Position numbers and translations under genes: made by a program. Below are positions 46,118 through 57,714 of a stretch of DNA of 64,000 nt, in pieces (position 1 is the stretch's first letter; each line of letters begins with the position of its first letter). The stretch comes from Hypericum androsaemum. Taxonomy: Eukaryota > Streptophyta > Magnoliopsida > Malpighiales > Hypericaceae. The stretch is from contig OZ023184.1 in assembly GCA_963995505.1 (NCBI GenBank), positions 62,001 to 126,000 of the forward strand, written 5' to 3'. The notes under the pieces were generated by a model, which had not been told where the DNA came from, ran no database searches, and saw only the letters and a list, made by a program, of their open reading frames with translations.

Positions 46118-47274
46118 GAGATAATTACTCTCAGGACTTCAGGGTATAGTCAAATAGACTCTGAGGACCTTGTAGTTTCCCTACTAATTGCTGAGCCCCT
46201 GTAGTTTGGCTATTATTATACATTTGGTCCCTCTGGCCGGAATCAGTAATTTTTCCGGCGAACTCCCCGCCTGAAATGTCTAAAATACCCCCACTTAAAA
46301 AACAAAAAGAAAACACTCTCCTCTCCCTCCCTTGTCGTCTCATCATCTCCTTCGTCTCTCTCCCTCCCAAACCCATGAAATCAATCCGTCGTCGGAGTCA
46401 TCACCCAGCTGCTTGAATCCCACCCAGCTCATTCGTTTCATTCCAATTAAAATCAAGTAATCAAGGAAATAGTTTCATTCCAAAACCCAGAAAACGATGA
46501 AGGCCATGGTTGAACTCACGGAGCGACTTGCCTTTTTTCATCTCTTCCAACAGATGAAGGTCCCGACGACGATGATGAAGGCCATGGATACACTGTCACT
46601 CCTCTCTCTCTCTCTCTCTCTCTCTCATCGACGGCGCGGGACGACGACGGTGTCGCGGGGTTCCTGGGTACGATAATGTCACAGATCCAAGAAGTCCCTG
46701 GTCACAGATCTAGGCCGGCCAAGGCTGCTGGGACTTCCGCCAACGACCACATCTCCTCGTCGCCCTCCTTCTTGAGCATTCCGGTCCCGTCGTGCTCTAG
46801 ATCTTTAAGGAGTAGGAACTTGCAAACAATTGAAGGTGGAGAGAAGGGAGACGTCGGTGGCTCACCAGGTGAAGTCTTCGTACATGAGCACATGCAGACA
46901 CTTGAAGGTGGAGAATCACCAAGTAAGAGGGGATTTCCAGGCCGATGCTAGCTAGGGCAGCGGAGTGAGTCGGCGTCGGTGACTGTCTCAGGCCTGCGTC
47001 GTCTCCCACAAGAAGAGGGAGGGGAGAGATAGAGAGGAGAGGGGGGGAGGAGACGACAAGGAAGAATAGGGAGGAGAGAGAGGGTATTTTTTTTAAGTGG
47101 GGGTATTTTAGACATTTCAGGCAGGGAGTTCGCCGGAAAAATGACTGATTCTGGCCAGAGGGACCCGAATGTATAATAATAGCCAAACTACAGGGGCTCA
47201 GCAATTAGTAGAGAAACTACATGGTCCTCAGAGTCGATTTGACTATACCCTAGGGTCCTGAGAGTAATTATCTC
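46118..47274. mobile_element. Non-autonomous MULE (family A)
   Basis: A perfect 9-bp duplication TTCTTTATA flanks it (46109-46117 and 47275-47283). The ends start GAGATAATTACTCTCAGGAC on both strands, and similarity runs about 180 bases inward. GAGATAATT is also how the classic Mu end begins. The body includes a (CT)n microsatellite (about 46594-46625) and a GC-rich part with open frames on both strands. A duplicated phrase in one frame (LQTIEGGE and LQTLEGGE) comes from a short direct repeat. No source gene is recognised. Confidence 0.92.
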
Positions 47275-47845
47275 TTCTTTATATCTTTGCAGCCGATGGG
47301 CGGAAATTGACGCATCATATTCCGTGTCATCGCTGTCTCGTTGGGAGTCCCGGCAGATGGCGTACAAAATTTAAGCAAAAACTCGACCAGATCATATACA
47401 ACGAAATCAGAACAATCAAACACAAGTTCACGTCCAGGAAAATTTATGGTAAAAAGTGACTATACATAAATAACTCATTACAAATCAGTGATTATAAATG
47501 AAAAACATAACTTAGTGATCATAGAAAAAAATATTAAAGGTTAGTGATTGTGAATATTTTTATCCAATAAGTTATTGATTGAGTACCCAAATGAGTTAAT
47601 ATTTTCTTTTTAAATTTCACGTAATTTTTGTGCTTTATGCGTAAGTCTCAAAAATTCAAAATAAAAGAAAAGTTGAACTCATTCTCATGCCCGAACAATA
47701 ATTTAGTACTACAACTTTGCAAATTATTATTTTTTCTTTCAAAAAAATTAATTTTTTTAAAGTGTATGTCACCCGCTATTGGGTCGCTTCCTATGGTATA
47801 AGACTCCTTATTGGATCATATACGAATATTTTTAATTAAATTTTT
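47275..47845. other. AT-rich spacer between two MULEs
   Basis: No gene or structured repeat was recognised. Confidence 0.45.
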
Positions 47846-48299
47846 GGGTAAATTACTCTCACGTCCCTGACCTTTGGTCACCCTCCCCCTAGGGTCCCTG
47901 ACTTTTGGAAAATGATTGTTCCGTTCCTAAGTTTTGATGATAATAGACTCTCGAGTCCATGGCTGACGTCATCGGCTCTTTTTTCATTTTTTATCATGGA
48001 AATGACCAAAATACCCTTAAACAAAAATAAAAAGATTCACCTTCTTCAACCTTGACCAAGAACACCAACAACCAAAAACCAACAAAAAAATAAGATCAAA
48101 CTAACCAAAATCAAGAACACAACCAAAAATATCAAGAACAACAACAAAAATACTCAATTAATTGGCCAAAAAACAACACCACCCCCAAATTCTCACACTA
48201 CAGAACAGAGCAAGCAGGAAAGAGAATCCGATCAAAATCCAACCCCACCCTTAAAAGAAGAAGAGGAGAGAGAGAGAGGCTTTGGCAGAGAAGAAGAGG

Positions 48300-48464
48300 A
48301 TGGATCCGGATACGGTGGCAAAGGCGTTCGTGGACCACTACTACATGACGTTCGACACGAGCAGAGGGGGATTGGCGAACGTCAACTGCCAACCCTCCGA
48401 TCCCCAGGGCTGCATGCTCGTCTTCGTCAGTGGCAACCTCCAGCTCCCCGACGAGCAGCACGCG
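48300..48464 (+). pseudogene. Captured fragment of nuclear transport factor 2 (NTF2)
   Basis: The frame from ATG 48300 starts MDPDTVAKAFVDHYYMTFDT, the conserved N-terminus of plant NTF2 (Ran-GDP import factor). Then, after LAN, it jumps to VNCQPSDPQGCMLVFVSGNL, the family segment normally about 35 residues later. The part between (YQEGSMLTFEGQ region) is missing, either by exon skipping during capture or by deletion. NTF2 similarity stops after EQHA, where the sequence changes into antisense dolichyl-diphosphatase sequence. The frame stays open to 48518, so a chimeric peptide is possible. Confidence 0.8.
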
Positions 48465-48842
48465 AAGACCTGGGCCAGGGTATGGTACCCGAGAACCACC
48501 CCGAGGACCACATGGTGAGCACAACGAGTACCCACGAGACGAGAGCAGCGGGGGCCCACCACTTGCGACGGAGGGAGAGGAGGGCGAGGTAGGTGGCGAA
48601 GAAGAACATGTATTGGGAGTGGGAGGAGGGCCAGCCGTGGAGTCGCAGGCCTCAAGGAGGGCGCACGTGGCGGGGCGGGCTTGCTGGATCGACTTCTTCA
48701 CGATCTCGTTGACCAACTGGGAGATGAAGAGGCCGAGGCCGAAGAAGATGCCCTGGAGCTCCCGACGGAAGATGAAGTGGGAGATGAACCCTCCAAGGGA
48801 GATGAAGACCGAGATTAGGGATATCCACGCAAGGAACACCTA
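48465..48842 (-). pseudogene. Captured fragment of a dolichyl-diphosphatase (PAP2) gene
   Basis: The minus strand reads FLAWISLISVFISLGGFISH, then FIFRRELQGIFFGLG, NEIVKKSIQQARP and CALLEACDS. This is the N-terminal and first catalytic part of plant dolichyl diphosphatase, the ER enzyme that recycles dolichyl phosphate. A one-base loss after CDS shifts the frame. The next motif (GWPSSHS) and MFFFATY are readable in the shifted frame, and a later shift restores VLGYHTLAQVFA, the second catalytic motif region. Two shifts make it a pseudogene. Introns are absent from the visible part. Confidence 0.8.
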
Positions 48843-49288
48843 ATATCGATTTTGGCTTTCTAGGGTTCGACGGCCTGCGGCGTCGTTTTGGGGCATTTCG
48901 AGAGGGGCCGGCAGGAGTCCTCCTTGGAGGCCGACGTTCTTGATCTTGATTGTTGAAATTTTTGGGATTAATTGAGTATTTTTTTTGTTGTTGTTGTTCT
49001 TGACGTTCTTGGTTGTGTTCTTGATTTTGGTTAGTTTGATCTTATTTTTTGGTTAGTTTTTTGTTGTTGGTGTTCTTGATCAAGGTTGAAGAAGGTGAAT
49101 CTTTTTATTTTTGTTTAAGGGTATTTTGGTCATTTTCATGACCAAAACTGAAAAAAAAACCGATGACGTCAGCCAGGGACCCGAGAGTCTATTATCATCA
49201 AAACTTAGGGACGGGACAATCATTTTTCAAAAGTCAGGGACCCTAGGGGGAGGGTGACCAAAGATCAGGAATGTGAGAGTAATTTGCC

Positions 49289-49839
49289 TAAATCTTTTGC
49301 TTATTTCTAAAATATATGTATGTTCCTATCCATTTCAAGTACATATACAAGTTTTTTTTTACCCGAGAAAAACCCCAGCCTCTTTTAGGCTGAAACGTTA
49401 GCTGCTATTTATTTATCGAAGTGACACGTTACAACTTCAAGATACTAAAATAGGAAATATGCAAAACCACTAGGAGGAAAGTAAGATTTTCCAAATCTAA
49501 TTTTTTTTTGGTGGTTGAATTCCAAATCTAAGTTTATTTACTAAAATAAACTTTTCTAAGATTTTTAAGTAATCCATGTTAGCATTACATTGGAGAGAGA
49601 CCCGTGACAACGACATGTATATTAGCTATCAGCTAGCAAAAAAATAAAATAAAATCCGTGATTAGAGATTTTGTCACCAAAACAATAAATTCGAGAAATT
49701 TATGTGAAAAAGATAATACGAAACTACTTAATTTTTATTTTAAAACCCATGATAATATTCTGAGATGAAAATTTATGGGAGTTGATAAAAGAAAATCCGA
49801 ACCCGGAAAAGTGCCGCCGCCGAAACACAGTATAGAAGA
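49289..49839 (+). promoter_or_regulatory. AT-rich upstream region of GLDH
   Basis: No gene is seen. The coding start lies 551 bases after the Pack-MULE end, so the promoter must be in this interval or include transposon sequence. No confident TATA box was identified. Confidence 0.35.
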
Positions 49840-52800
49840 ATGCTCCGACTGCTGATTTTAAAACGCACCGTACAGAGACAGTCCCTCGACCCACCAAAAC
49901 CCCACTCCTGGCGTCGCTATCTATGCAGCGCCCCGCCGCCGCCGCCGTCGTCGTCGACGGAGTCAGAGGTCCGGAGGTACCTGGGGTACGCCGGGCTGCT
50001 GCTGTTCTGCGCCGGCGCCACTTACTACTCGTTCCCGTTCCCGGAGAAGGCGAAACACAAGAAGGCCCAAATCTTCAGGTACGCGCCGCTCCCGGAGGAC
50101 CTGCACACGGTGTCCAACTGGAGTGGGACCCACGAGGTCCAGACCCGCAACTTCCACCAGCCCGAGTCCCTCCCCCAGCTGGAGGACCTGGTGAGGTCGG
50201 CCCACGACAAGGGCCAGAGGATCCGGCCGGTGGGGTCGGGTCTCTCCCCCAACGGCCTCGGGCTGGCTCGGGCTGGGATGGTGAACCTGGCCCTCATGGA
50301 CAAGGTCCTCGAGGTCGACAAGGGCACCAAGCGGGTCAGGGTCCAGGCCGGGATCCGGGTCCAGCAGCTCGTCGATGGGATCAAGGACCACGGCCTTACT
50401 CTCCAAAATTTCGCGTCCATTAGAGAGCAGCAACTCGGTGGCATCATCCAGGTTCTAACCCAGGCCGTTAATTCGATTGTAATTTCGCCTATTCGTGCTC
50501 ATTTGTTTGCTTCGTTCTAGGTCGGTGCGCACGGTACCGGGGCAATGCTGCCTCCTATTGACGAGCAGGTCGTCAGCATGAAGCTGGTGACTCCTGCGAA
50601 AGGAACAATAGAGGTTTCTAGAGAGAAAGATCCCGAGCTCTTTTACCTTGCACGTTGTGGACTCGGAGGGGTCGGAGTGGTTGCTGAAGTGACCTTGCAG
50701 TGTGTTGAGAGGCAAGAGCTCGTCGAGCACACGTTTGTCTCAAACATGAACGAGATCAAGAAGAATCACAAGTAAGGTTCCTTGTCATTGTAGAAAGTTT
50801 TGAGCACTGAAGAATGTTCTTGTGCTTGATGCTGGGAACTTACCACTTCTCTTGAATCTCAATTTTTGGTCATCCACAACATCTAGACTTCAATTTGTTG
50901 CTTGTAAAGTCAAACCAAACAGCTTTTGGGTTCCTAAACTTGTGCATTTTAAGGCTGAGAATTATATTTTTCCCCCCCATTATTTTGCAGGAAATTGTTA
51001 TCTGACAATAAGCACGTGAAATACCTATACATTCCATATACTGATGTCGTTGTGGTTGTGACATGCAACCCTGTTTCAAAATGGAGAGGTCCACCCAAGT
51101 TCAAACCCAAGTATAGTGAGGAAGCGGCCATACAGCATGCCCGCGACCTGTACAAAGAATCTCTTAAAAAGTACAGGTATCTATTCAAAAACCGTAGGTT
51201 TTCCCTTGGCAAACTCATTTTCAAGTGTTGCGGCTGAACTTCTAAATTTGTTATTTTTTATTTCTCTACTAAAACTCTTTGGAATTCACATTATTGTGTT
51301 GGCTGGTCTCTTTTGATTGAGGCTTCAGCAACTCTGGATTTATTTTTACTCATATCTTCAAAGTAAGCTTTTTTAAATGACGTGTACTCAAGACTGCTAA
51401 CCTAAATCATGACTTATGTTGCATGTTGCGTTATTCTAGAATTGACCCTACAATTTGTGCTGGTGGTTCAATTAGATAGGCTTGTTTATGGATAACAGAT
51501 CATAATCCGGACCTTATTAGCTTTATATTCTCCAGTAAACCTTGCTTTCCATGCATTCTGCTGGATAAGAATATACATTAGCTCAAAAAAATGTCCAGTA
51601 ATCATCTTATCACAATGTGTGCTTCCACAACAGGGTGAAACATCTTTAATCCGTAACCTTAGTTTTCTAGAGATGATCCGTAAGATCACTAGGCTGCCCT
51701 CAAATTGTATTAAAAACTATGAGCTTAAAGTAACCTGTGACATATAACAGATTGTTAGCTGTGTGAAGCAAACTCTCGAACAATTTGTTGACCAGGAAAA
51801 CTATAAATTTTTCTGTGAACCTTCTTAGTTGAGCTAACAGAGCAAGAGCATGGAAGATATTCTTCTGTTATAAGACTAATAGCATAACCTACCGCTCTAG
51901 TTAGTTGTATATATGGTTAGGGAGAGATGTAAAAGTAAGTCTAATACTATGTCAGTTAATTGCAGAAGTGGGGATGCTCTAGCTGGGGAACCTGCCATAG
52001 ACGAGCTTTCATTCACAGAACTTAGAGACAAACTACTTTCTCTAGATCCTCTCAGCAAGGACCATGTCATCAAAGTTAACCAGGCTGAGGCCGAGTTCTG
52101 GAGGAAGTCAGAAGGTTATAGGGTAGGGTGGAGTGACGAAATCTTGGGGTTTGATTGCGGTGGCCAACAATGGGTCTCAGAAACTTGTTTCCCTGCTGGC
52201 ACTCTTTCCAAGCCGAACATGAAAGATCTTGAATACATAGAAGAGCTCAAGCTGCTCATAGAGAGAGAAGCAATACCTGCACCTGCACCCATTGAACAGC
52301 GTTGGACTGCACGCAGCCAGAGCACCATGAGCCCAGCTTCTAGTTTGGCAGACGGTGATATATTCTCATGGGTAATTTCATGTTCTCTTGCCTACAATCT
52401 ATCTCAGCTGTGTTGGTCTATCATCATTAGAGAAGCTTTTTTCTTCTTTCATTGGGTTAGGCAGGAAGATAAAAGCCTAAATTTCTTTAAAATAAAAACT
52501 TCATATGATCTTAAAAGTGTTCAGTAATGCTTCCGTATTGTAGAGGTGCTTGAACAGGCAATATATACTTGTTGTCAGTAGAGAACAAAATCCGTAGCAT
52601 GGAATTTAATGGCCGAGTAATCAATGATTCAATGTGGTCAGGTCAATATCCACGTAAATCTGAAATATGTTTCAGTTATGGACATAAATTGGGTGGTTGT
52701 TCCTGCTGAATATATTCATGGTTTGAAGTGACTACATAAGAAGTTCCGAATATGCTTGTTTGATGCACTAAGTTGAGGATTTCGCTGTTGGTGATTCTGG

Positions 52801-53314
52801 AAATGAATGTGCTAATTATGATATGCTTAAAATCTTCTTTTACTCTTTATCAGGTGGGGATCATCATGTATTTGCCTACAGCAGATGCTCGGCAAAGAAA
52901 AGAAATCACGGACGAATTCTTCCACTATAGGCGTCTGACTCAAAGAGAACTATGGGATAAGTATTCTGCTTATGAACATTGGGCCAAGATTGAGGTATGT
53001 CAATGATTGATACATGATCTCAGTTTGTTAGTTTTTTGGAAATTATAGTAGAACAACACTCCGGTTTAAGTAGATTTCTCCTCCACCGTGGTGGCGGCTT
53101 TGTCGTGCATTCTGAATTCATAACTAGTCTGACACAGTTGACGAAAACGATGCAGGTTCCGAGGGACAAGGAGGAACTAGTAGCTCTTCAAGCCAGGCTA
53201 AGAAAGCGGTTCCCTGTGGATGCTTATAACAAGGTACGAGAGGAAATGGATCCGAAACGGATCTTCTCGAACAACATCCTGGAAAAGTTGTTCCCTCTCT
53301 CTCAGCCAGTTTGA
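49840..53314 (+). CDS. GLDH: L-galactono-1,4-lactone dehydrogenase, mitochondrial precursor (584 residues)
   Basis: The enzyme makes the last step of plant ascorbate synthesis, oxidising L-galactono-1,4-lactone with cytochrome c as acceptor, and it assists complex I assembly. Six exons: 49840-50451, 50521-50771, 50991-51176, 51966-52371, 52854-52994, 53156-53314; phases fit, 1755 bases. An Arg-rich mitochondrial leader (1 to about 45) and a hydrophobic segment (YLGYAGLLLFCAGATYYSF, 47-65) precede the mature part starting near 80. The FAD-binding PCMH domain has RIRPVGSGLSPNGLGL (127-142) and the NLALMDKV segment. The ALO domain has GWSDEILGFDCGGQQWVSE and DEFFHYRRLTQRELWD, then SAYEHWAKIE. 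The C-terminus RFPVDAYNKVREEMDPKRI matches the family. Arabidopsis GLDH has 610 residues. Confidence 0.95.
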
Positions 53315-53865
53315 TAAGATTTCTCCCAGTGTGCTATCTATGGATCATCCTATACGCAACTGGGGATATTTTCCCCAGTTTATGCATTATTTTATTGGGT
53401 TAATAATTATGAGGCTTCTAGTGGAAAGTTCCAAGTTGGGGAGCAAGATGGATCTCCCTTTTCTTAATTAATCAGTGTTTAGGCAGTGATTAGTCGTTAT
53501 GCGTGTCCAGTTCGATATGGATTTATCTTCTTATCATTAATCCATCTCTCACAGTTTGACTAAGAGCAACCAGTTTGGTTCTAAACACATTGTTAGCTTG
53601 ATGCGCTCGAGCTTCGCTAAGTTGGGAAATAACGGGGACAATAATCAAGATATTGATCGTTTATAATCTTTTTTCTTACAACAGATTAATTGATATTACC
53701 ATATAGATAGATAGCTCACACAAGCCAAATTCATTTGGCCTAAGACACGACGCGTAGTAGGAATGAAACATAGATGTAACTATGGTGTAAAAGTTAAAAC
53801 TAAAAAAATAGCTCACACAAAGCAGAACAAGACATTAATCAACCTAAAGTCGCATAAATGCCTGA
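53315..53865. other. 3' flank of GLDH facing the CYSTM gene
   Basis: This holds the 3' UTRs of convergent genes; no further coding or repeat feature was recognised. Confidence 0.5.
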
Positions 53866-54461
53866 TCAGTAGCAGCAACTCTCGCAGATCCAACAGCAGC
53901 AAAGAGCGAAGAGGCTGCACCAAGCACAATCAATATCATTAATCTTGCTATTTTGGCAATGAATATCAACCCAAAGTTACATTAACTGGTAGACCAAATA
54001 GTAAGCTTGCCATTTTGGTAATAATATTTTCTGATAATTAAAATTCTACTTGTTAAAAAAATATATGGACATCGAGAATTTAAGAATTGAATGCGCCTGC
54101 CATTAGTATCATCTTTTGAAAGGTAACAACCAACTTGCAAAATTAGTTAGATTTGTGTTCCTGACCTTGCTTCCCTTTAACTTAATTGTTCTGCCACAAA
54201 AAAAAAGTTTTACGTACAAGGTGACTAATTTGCTAAGCTTACCATCCCTCAAGGAACCCTCTTTCTCCTTTCTTTTGGCTACGAACAAACCATCTTTTCT
54301 TGGTGCTGGGAGTCTGATCTGACGGGTACCCTTAAAAAAAACACAACAAATAAATCAATTTCAGATCAAACTCCTCTTAACATATATAGATAGATAAACA
54401 GATAGATAGATAGAGAACCTGCTGGTGGTGGCTTCTTCTCTTGTGCTGAGGTGTTGTCCAT
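53866..54461 (-). CDS. CYSTM (cysteine-rich transmembrane module) protein, 59 residues
   Basis: Three small exons on the minus strand: 54461-54419, 54330-54243, 53914-53866, with donors CAG|GTTC and GATG|GTAAGC and acceptors TTAAG| and GTGCAG|; 180 bases including the stop. The product starts MDNTSAQEKKPPPAGYPSD, has a Lys/Arg-rich middle (KKRWFVRSQKKGER) and ends GFLEGCLFALCCCWICESCC plus a final Tyr. The PPxGYP start and the terminal GC-LFALCCCW-C--CC helix define the CYSTM family of small tail-anchored stress proteins. The longest exon frame is too short for ordinary ORF calling, which explains why it is easily missed. The membrane is probably the plasma membrane (inference from relatives). 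Confidence 0.85.
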
Positions 54462-55639
54462 TTTGTCAAAAGTGCTGGGGAGAACGTAGAGCGTACTTTA
54501 GTTCTTTTGGTTTTGTATTGATGGGTTGCAATCTGAGTCGATGCAGCTATTAATGTTGATTCGTGCATGTATATATACCCATCTGTTTTCTGGTAAACTT
54601 TTACACTAATAATTATACCTTGTCAGAGATTGAACCCTGAATTTCTAACAATTCGTTTTCGCATATTGTGAAAGCTCAGTTTGTTGTTGGCTTCATGTGA
54701 TTGGAGAGGCTGTCCCTTTTCGACAAGTGGTACATTATCTTTTGTTTTAGCAGTATATCAATACTCTAATCCATATCCGTTCATATTACTTTTTTAACTT
54801 TAAACTAATTTTGAAGACAAGTTGTAACAAGTGACCGAATTGGATTCCACTTCAATCGTTATACAGTGTACAAGCTCAAAAGCAGAAAATAAATTAAAGC
54901 TATAAAACAAATTCGATGAATCCGAGTTGTACACAAATTTCTTAGTTCTTCCATGACAAAAACTATTGTCTCAGGATTTTATGCACCAAAAACTCATTCA
55001 AGTTCGGTTAAATAATATAATTCTCCTCATAGTTATCTAGATGATGATGATGTAATAGATACGGAATTAGTCAGAAAACGTTCAAAGATAGCTTAGTTTT
55101 CCAATAATGGTCTTCAATCAATTTGATGACATTTTTTTTAATTTTTTTTATAAATGTAAATTTTTACTATCGTTAATGCTAACATTTTTTCTGTCGTGGA
55201 AAGGTTCGCTAGGCGGTGCGAGAGGATAAAGTATCTGAAAGGTGTTAACAGCCAGCCAACACGAATACAATACTGTTGCCCAAATGCTGATCGGAGAAAG
55301 TTGTTTTTATATTTTGGATTCTTTCCTTGCTGTACAAGAGAACAAAGGGCACATGAATATGTGGAAATAAATAGGCTTAGCTTCTAGAACTCGGGTTATT
55401 CTCTTTTGTTTCGAAAAGCGAACAACAACTATTCTTGATTTTTCAAGATTATAAAAATGTTCTGTTTATGCCAACCCATCTCCATACTAGAGAATTTATT
55501 CTTTTCTCACTTTTTCCAAACAATAAATTCATATTTTTTTTACAAATTATGCTTTCTTAACGTATAGAAAAAAGTGGGCTAAAAGTGTAAAATTAATATG
55601 CCGCGTGAAATTCTCATTATGTTAACGCAATATTTATAC
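54462..55639. other. Intergenic with no recognised gene
   Basis: AT-rich DNA containing a GATA microsatellite just inside the neighbouring CYSTM intron 1 (54387-54413) and a 63-codon frame at 55196-55387 without motifs. The CYSTM promoter should lie in the first few hundred bases. Confidence 0.4.
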
Positions 55640-56482
55640 ACAAGAGAGGTTCGCTGGCTAAGGCTTTGCCTTACTAAACCTAATCAAACACAAAGTGTAT
55701 CTTGTACTACGCTTATCCTAATATAGTCGCTTGGCTTGATCTTTATGTTGTCTACAAGTTGCACTCTTACAGTGCAATACGTTGTCTTTCAACTCAAGTT
55801 GGCGTATTTAAGTTAATAATGTCCAACTTACCTATCAACTCGTGAAATCTCTCATTTTCAAGCACCTTGCTGAAAAATATTAGCTGACTGATTTGTTGTT
55901 GAAAGCTTTCGTGTCATTCCCTCCGGATTGAATGCGCTCGTGAAGAAAATAATATTCCATCTCCACATGCTTTGTTCGCTTATGGAAAATCAGATTCATC
56001 ACAATATGCAACGTTGCTTGATTACCACAATATAGTGATGCTCTGTTTTTCTATGCATACCCAAATCTTGTAACAACCAGTGTAGCCATATCACCTCACT
56101 TACCGTGGTGGTCATTGCACGGTAATCGACCTGCGCTGACGATCGTGCCACCACAGACTGCATCTTGCTCCGCCATGATACGGGCGAACCTCCTAATAAA
56201 ACATAGTACCTTGTCCAACAGTGTCTAGTGGTGGAGCAACTTCCCCAATCTGCATCACAAAACTCCCACTACATATAAGATATTTGGACGTGTAACCACC
56301 ATGTACACGAGACATCCAACCAGCCTTATGTATGTTGGTCTCATCGGTTAACTCTTCCCCTTTATCTGCAGCAAGATGGTGATTTTTCTATGGAAAAAGT
56401 TGCCGGCTTGCTTACTTGCTTGCCACATTTGTTCAAGATATCCAATGTGTATTTTTGCATGCTTAGTACCAACCCCTGCGAG

Positions 56483-56775
56483 TAGACCTGACCACGGTTC
56501 GAATTCGAATGTCGAATCAAATTAGTTTAAATTTAAATTCATCAAAATTTTAAACCGTATTCAATTCATTTAGGGATGAACCGAATACGAATTATATACC
56601 TTCGAATTTGAATGAATTCTTTAATTCGCCGGTTCGACGAATTATAAAAATCGTGAACCGTATTCAATTCGTCTCCGGACAAATTCAAATCGAATTGTTG
56701 ATGAATCAAATCAAATTTTTGATGGAATTGAATCGAATCGAATCACGAATCAGATTCTAACAATGGTCAGGTCTA
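56483..56775. mobile_element. hAT-type MITE (293 bp)
   Basis: Terminal inverted repeats TAGACCTGACCA on both ends and a perfect 8-bp target duplication CCTGCGAG (56475-56482 and 56776-56783). The interior is AT-rich with many GAATTCGAA-like palindromes. TAG-initial ends and an 8-bp duplication define the hAT superfamily. No coding capacity. Confidence 0.92.
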
Positions 56776-56863
56776 CCTGCGAGGTATTGCTGCTTCAATC
56801 CCTAGGAAATACTTTAACGACCCCAACATTTTTATCCCAAATTCGGTGTTCAAGTATTCCTTA

Positions 56864-57714
56864 GACTAGGCGCACCCGCGGCCCTGGGAGCGGGCCGGCC
56901 TGCTAGATGCCAAAAAAAATAAATATGAAATAGAAAAGCGGGGCCGAGTCGCAGCCTCGGGAGGCTGAGATGCCCCTGACACGCGGGCCCCCATTTGTTT
57001 AATTTTTTTTGCTTTTCAATCTACTTTAGTTACACTTGGTATAATGTTATTCGTATAAATAGATTTTTTCTAATAGTATTTGTGTGGTTATAAAAATTGA
57101 AGTTATCTTTAACAATATAAAAATTCATATTTTTTAAATATCTATAAATATAGTCCAATATTGATATATTTTGATACACAATCTTGTATTTCAACTTTGG
57201 ACGCTAGTAAATTGGTCGAATATTAATTTCAAATATATATTTAAAATTATTACACTTCTAATTTGGAGAAGTCATTAACTAAAAAGTTATAGATATATGT
57301 CTCACATTCGCAAAGCAACTTGCATCAACTCAATCAGACTATGGAATAAGAAGTTGTGGCTCCCCAACTGAAACTCGTCATCATAACTCGGTCGACTATT
57401 GAATTAATTGTTTAAGCCATCTATTTGTAACTAGAATTATTTCTACCTAATTTTGTAGTCCAACTTTTGTAATCTTAATTTTGTTACTTTATTATAATTT
57501 TTTTTCTTACTATAATTATAGAATAATTATTTTCGTATATTTATTATAATTTATATATAAACAAAAAATGATAGTAGGTAATATGTGAATGAGAGAGAAA
57601 AATTAATTATTTATTCTATGGCCTAGGTTGAGATGAGTTATGAGTGTAGGTAAGAAAATATTTAATTGAGTTAAGTTAGTTATTGGTTGGGATGGGTTGC
57701 GAGTGTGGATAGTC
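56864..57714. mobile_element. PIF/Harbinger-like non-autonomous element (851 bp)
   Basis: Ends GACTAGGCGCACCCGCGGCC and, on the complement, GACTATCCACACTCGCAACC, flanked by TTA on both sides (56861-56863, 57715-57717). Removing it together with one TTA leaves the reverse-transcriptase frame of the host Copia continuous, which confirms the exact borders. A GC-rich left part contrasts with an AT-rich body that shares sequence with 29349-31904. It carries one AAAGTTATAGAT-type repeat unit (57240-57375). Confidence 0.82.
57240..57375 (+). repeat. Single copy of the AAAGTTGTAGAT repeat family
   Basis: The order of segments (AATTTGGAGAAGTCATTAAC, TATATGTCTCAC, AAGCAACTTGCATC, CTCAATCAGACT, AAGAAGTTGTGGCTCCCCAAC) is the same as in the tandem units at 39795-40260. 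Confidence 0.7.

Larger units (their letters stand above)
47846..49288. mobile_element. Pack-MULE carrying fragments of two host genes
   Basis: Ends GGGTAAATTACTCTCACGTC on the left and, on the complement, GGCAAATTACTCTCACATTC on the right. The inverted similarity is about 170 bases or more and extends into an AAGAACACCAACAACCAAAA-like region. The flanks TAAATTTTT (47837-47845) and TAAATCTTT (49289-49297) match at 8 of 9. Between the ends lie a piece of an NTF2 gene (+) and a piece of a dolichyl-diphosphatase gene (-), joined tail to tail. Capture of several unrelated gene pieces is the definition of a Pack-MULE. Confidence 0.88.

Noticed and set aside
49923..50447. Several 140-166 codon frames overlapping GLDH exon 1
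   Set aside because: GC-rich exon produces long frames in other phases; only the GLDH frame carries conserved motifs.
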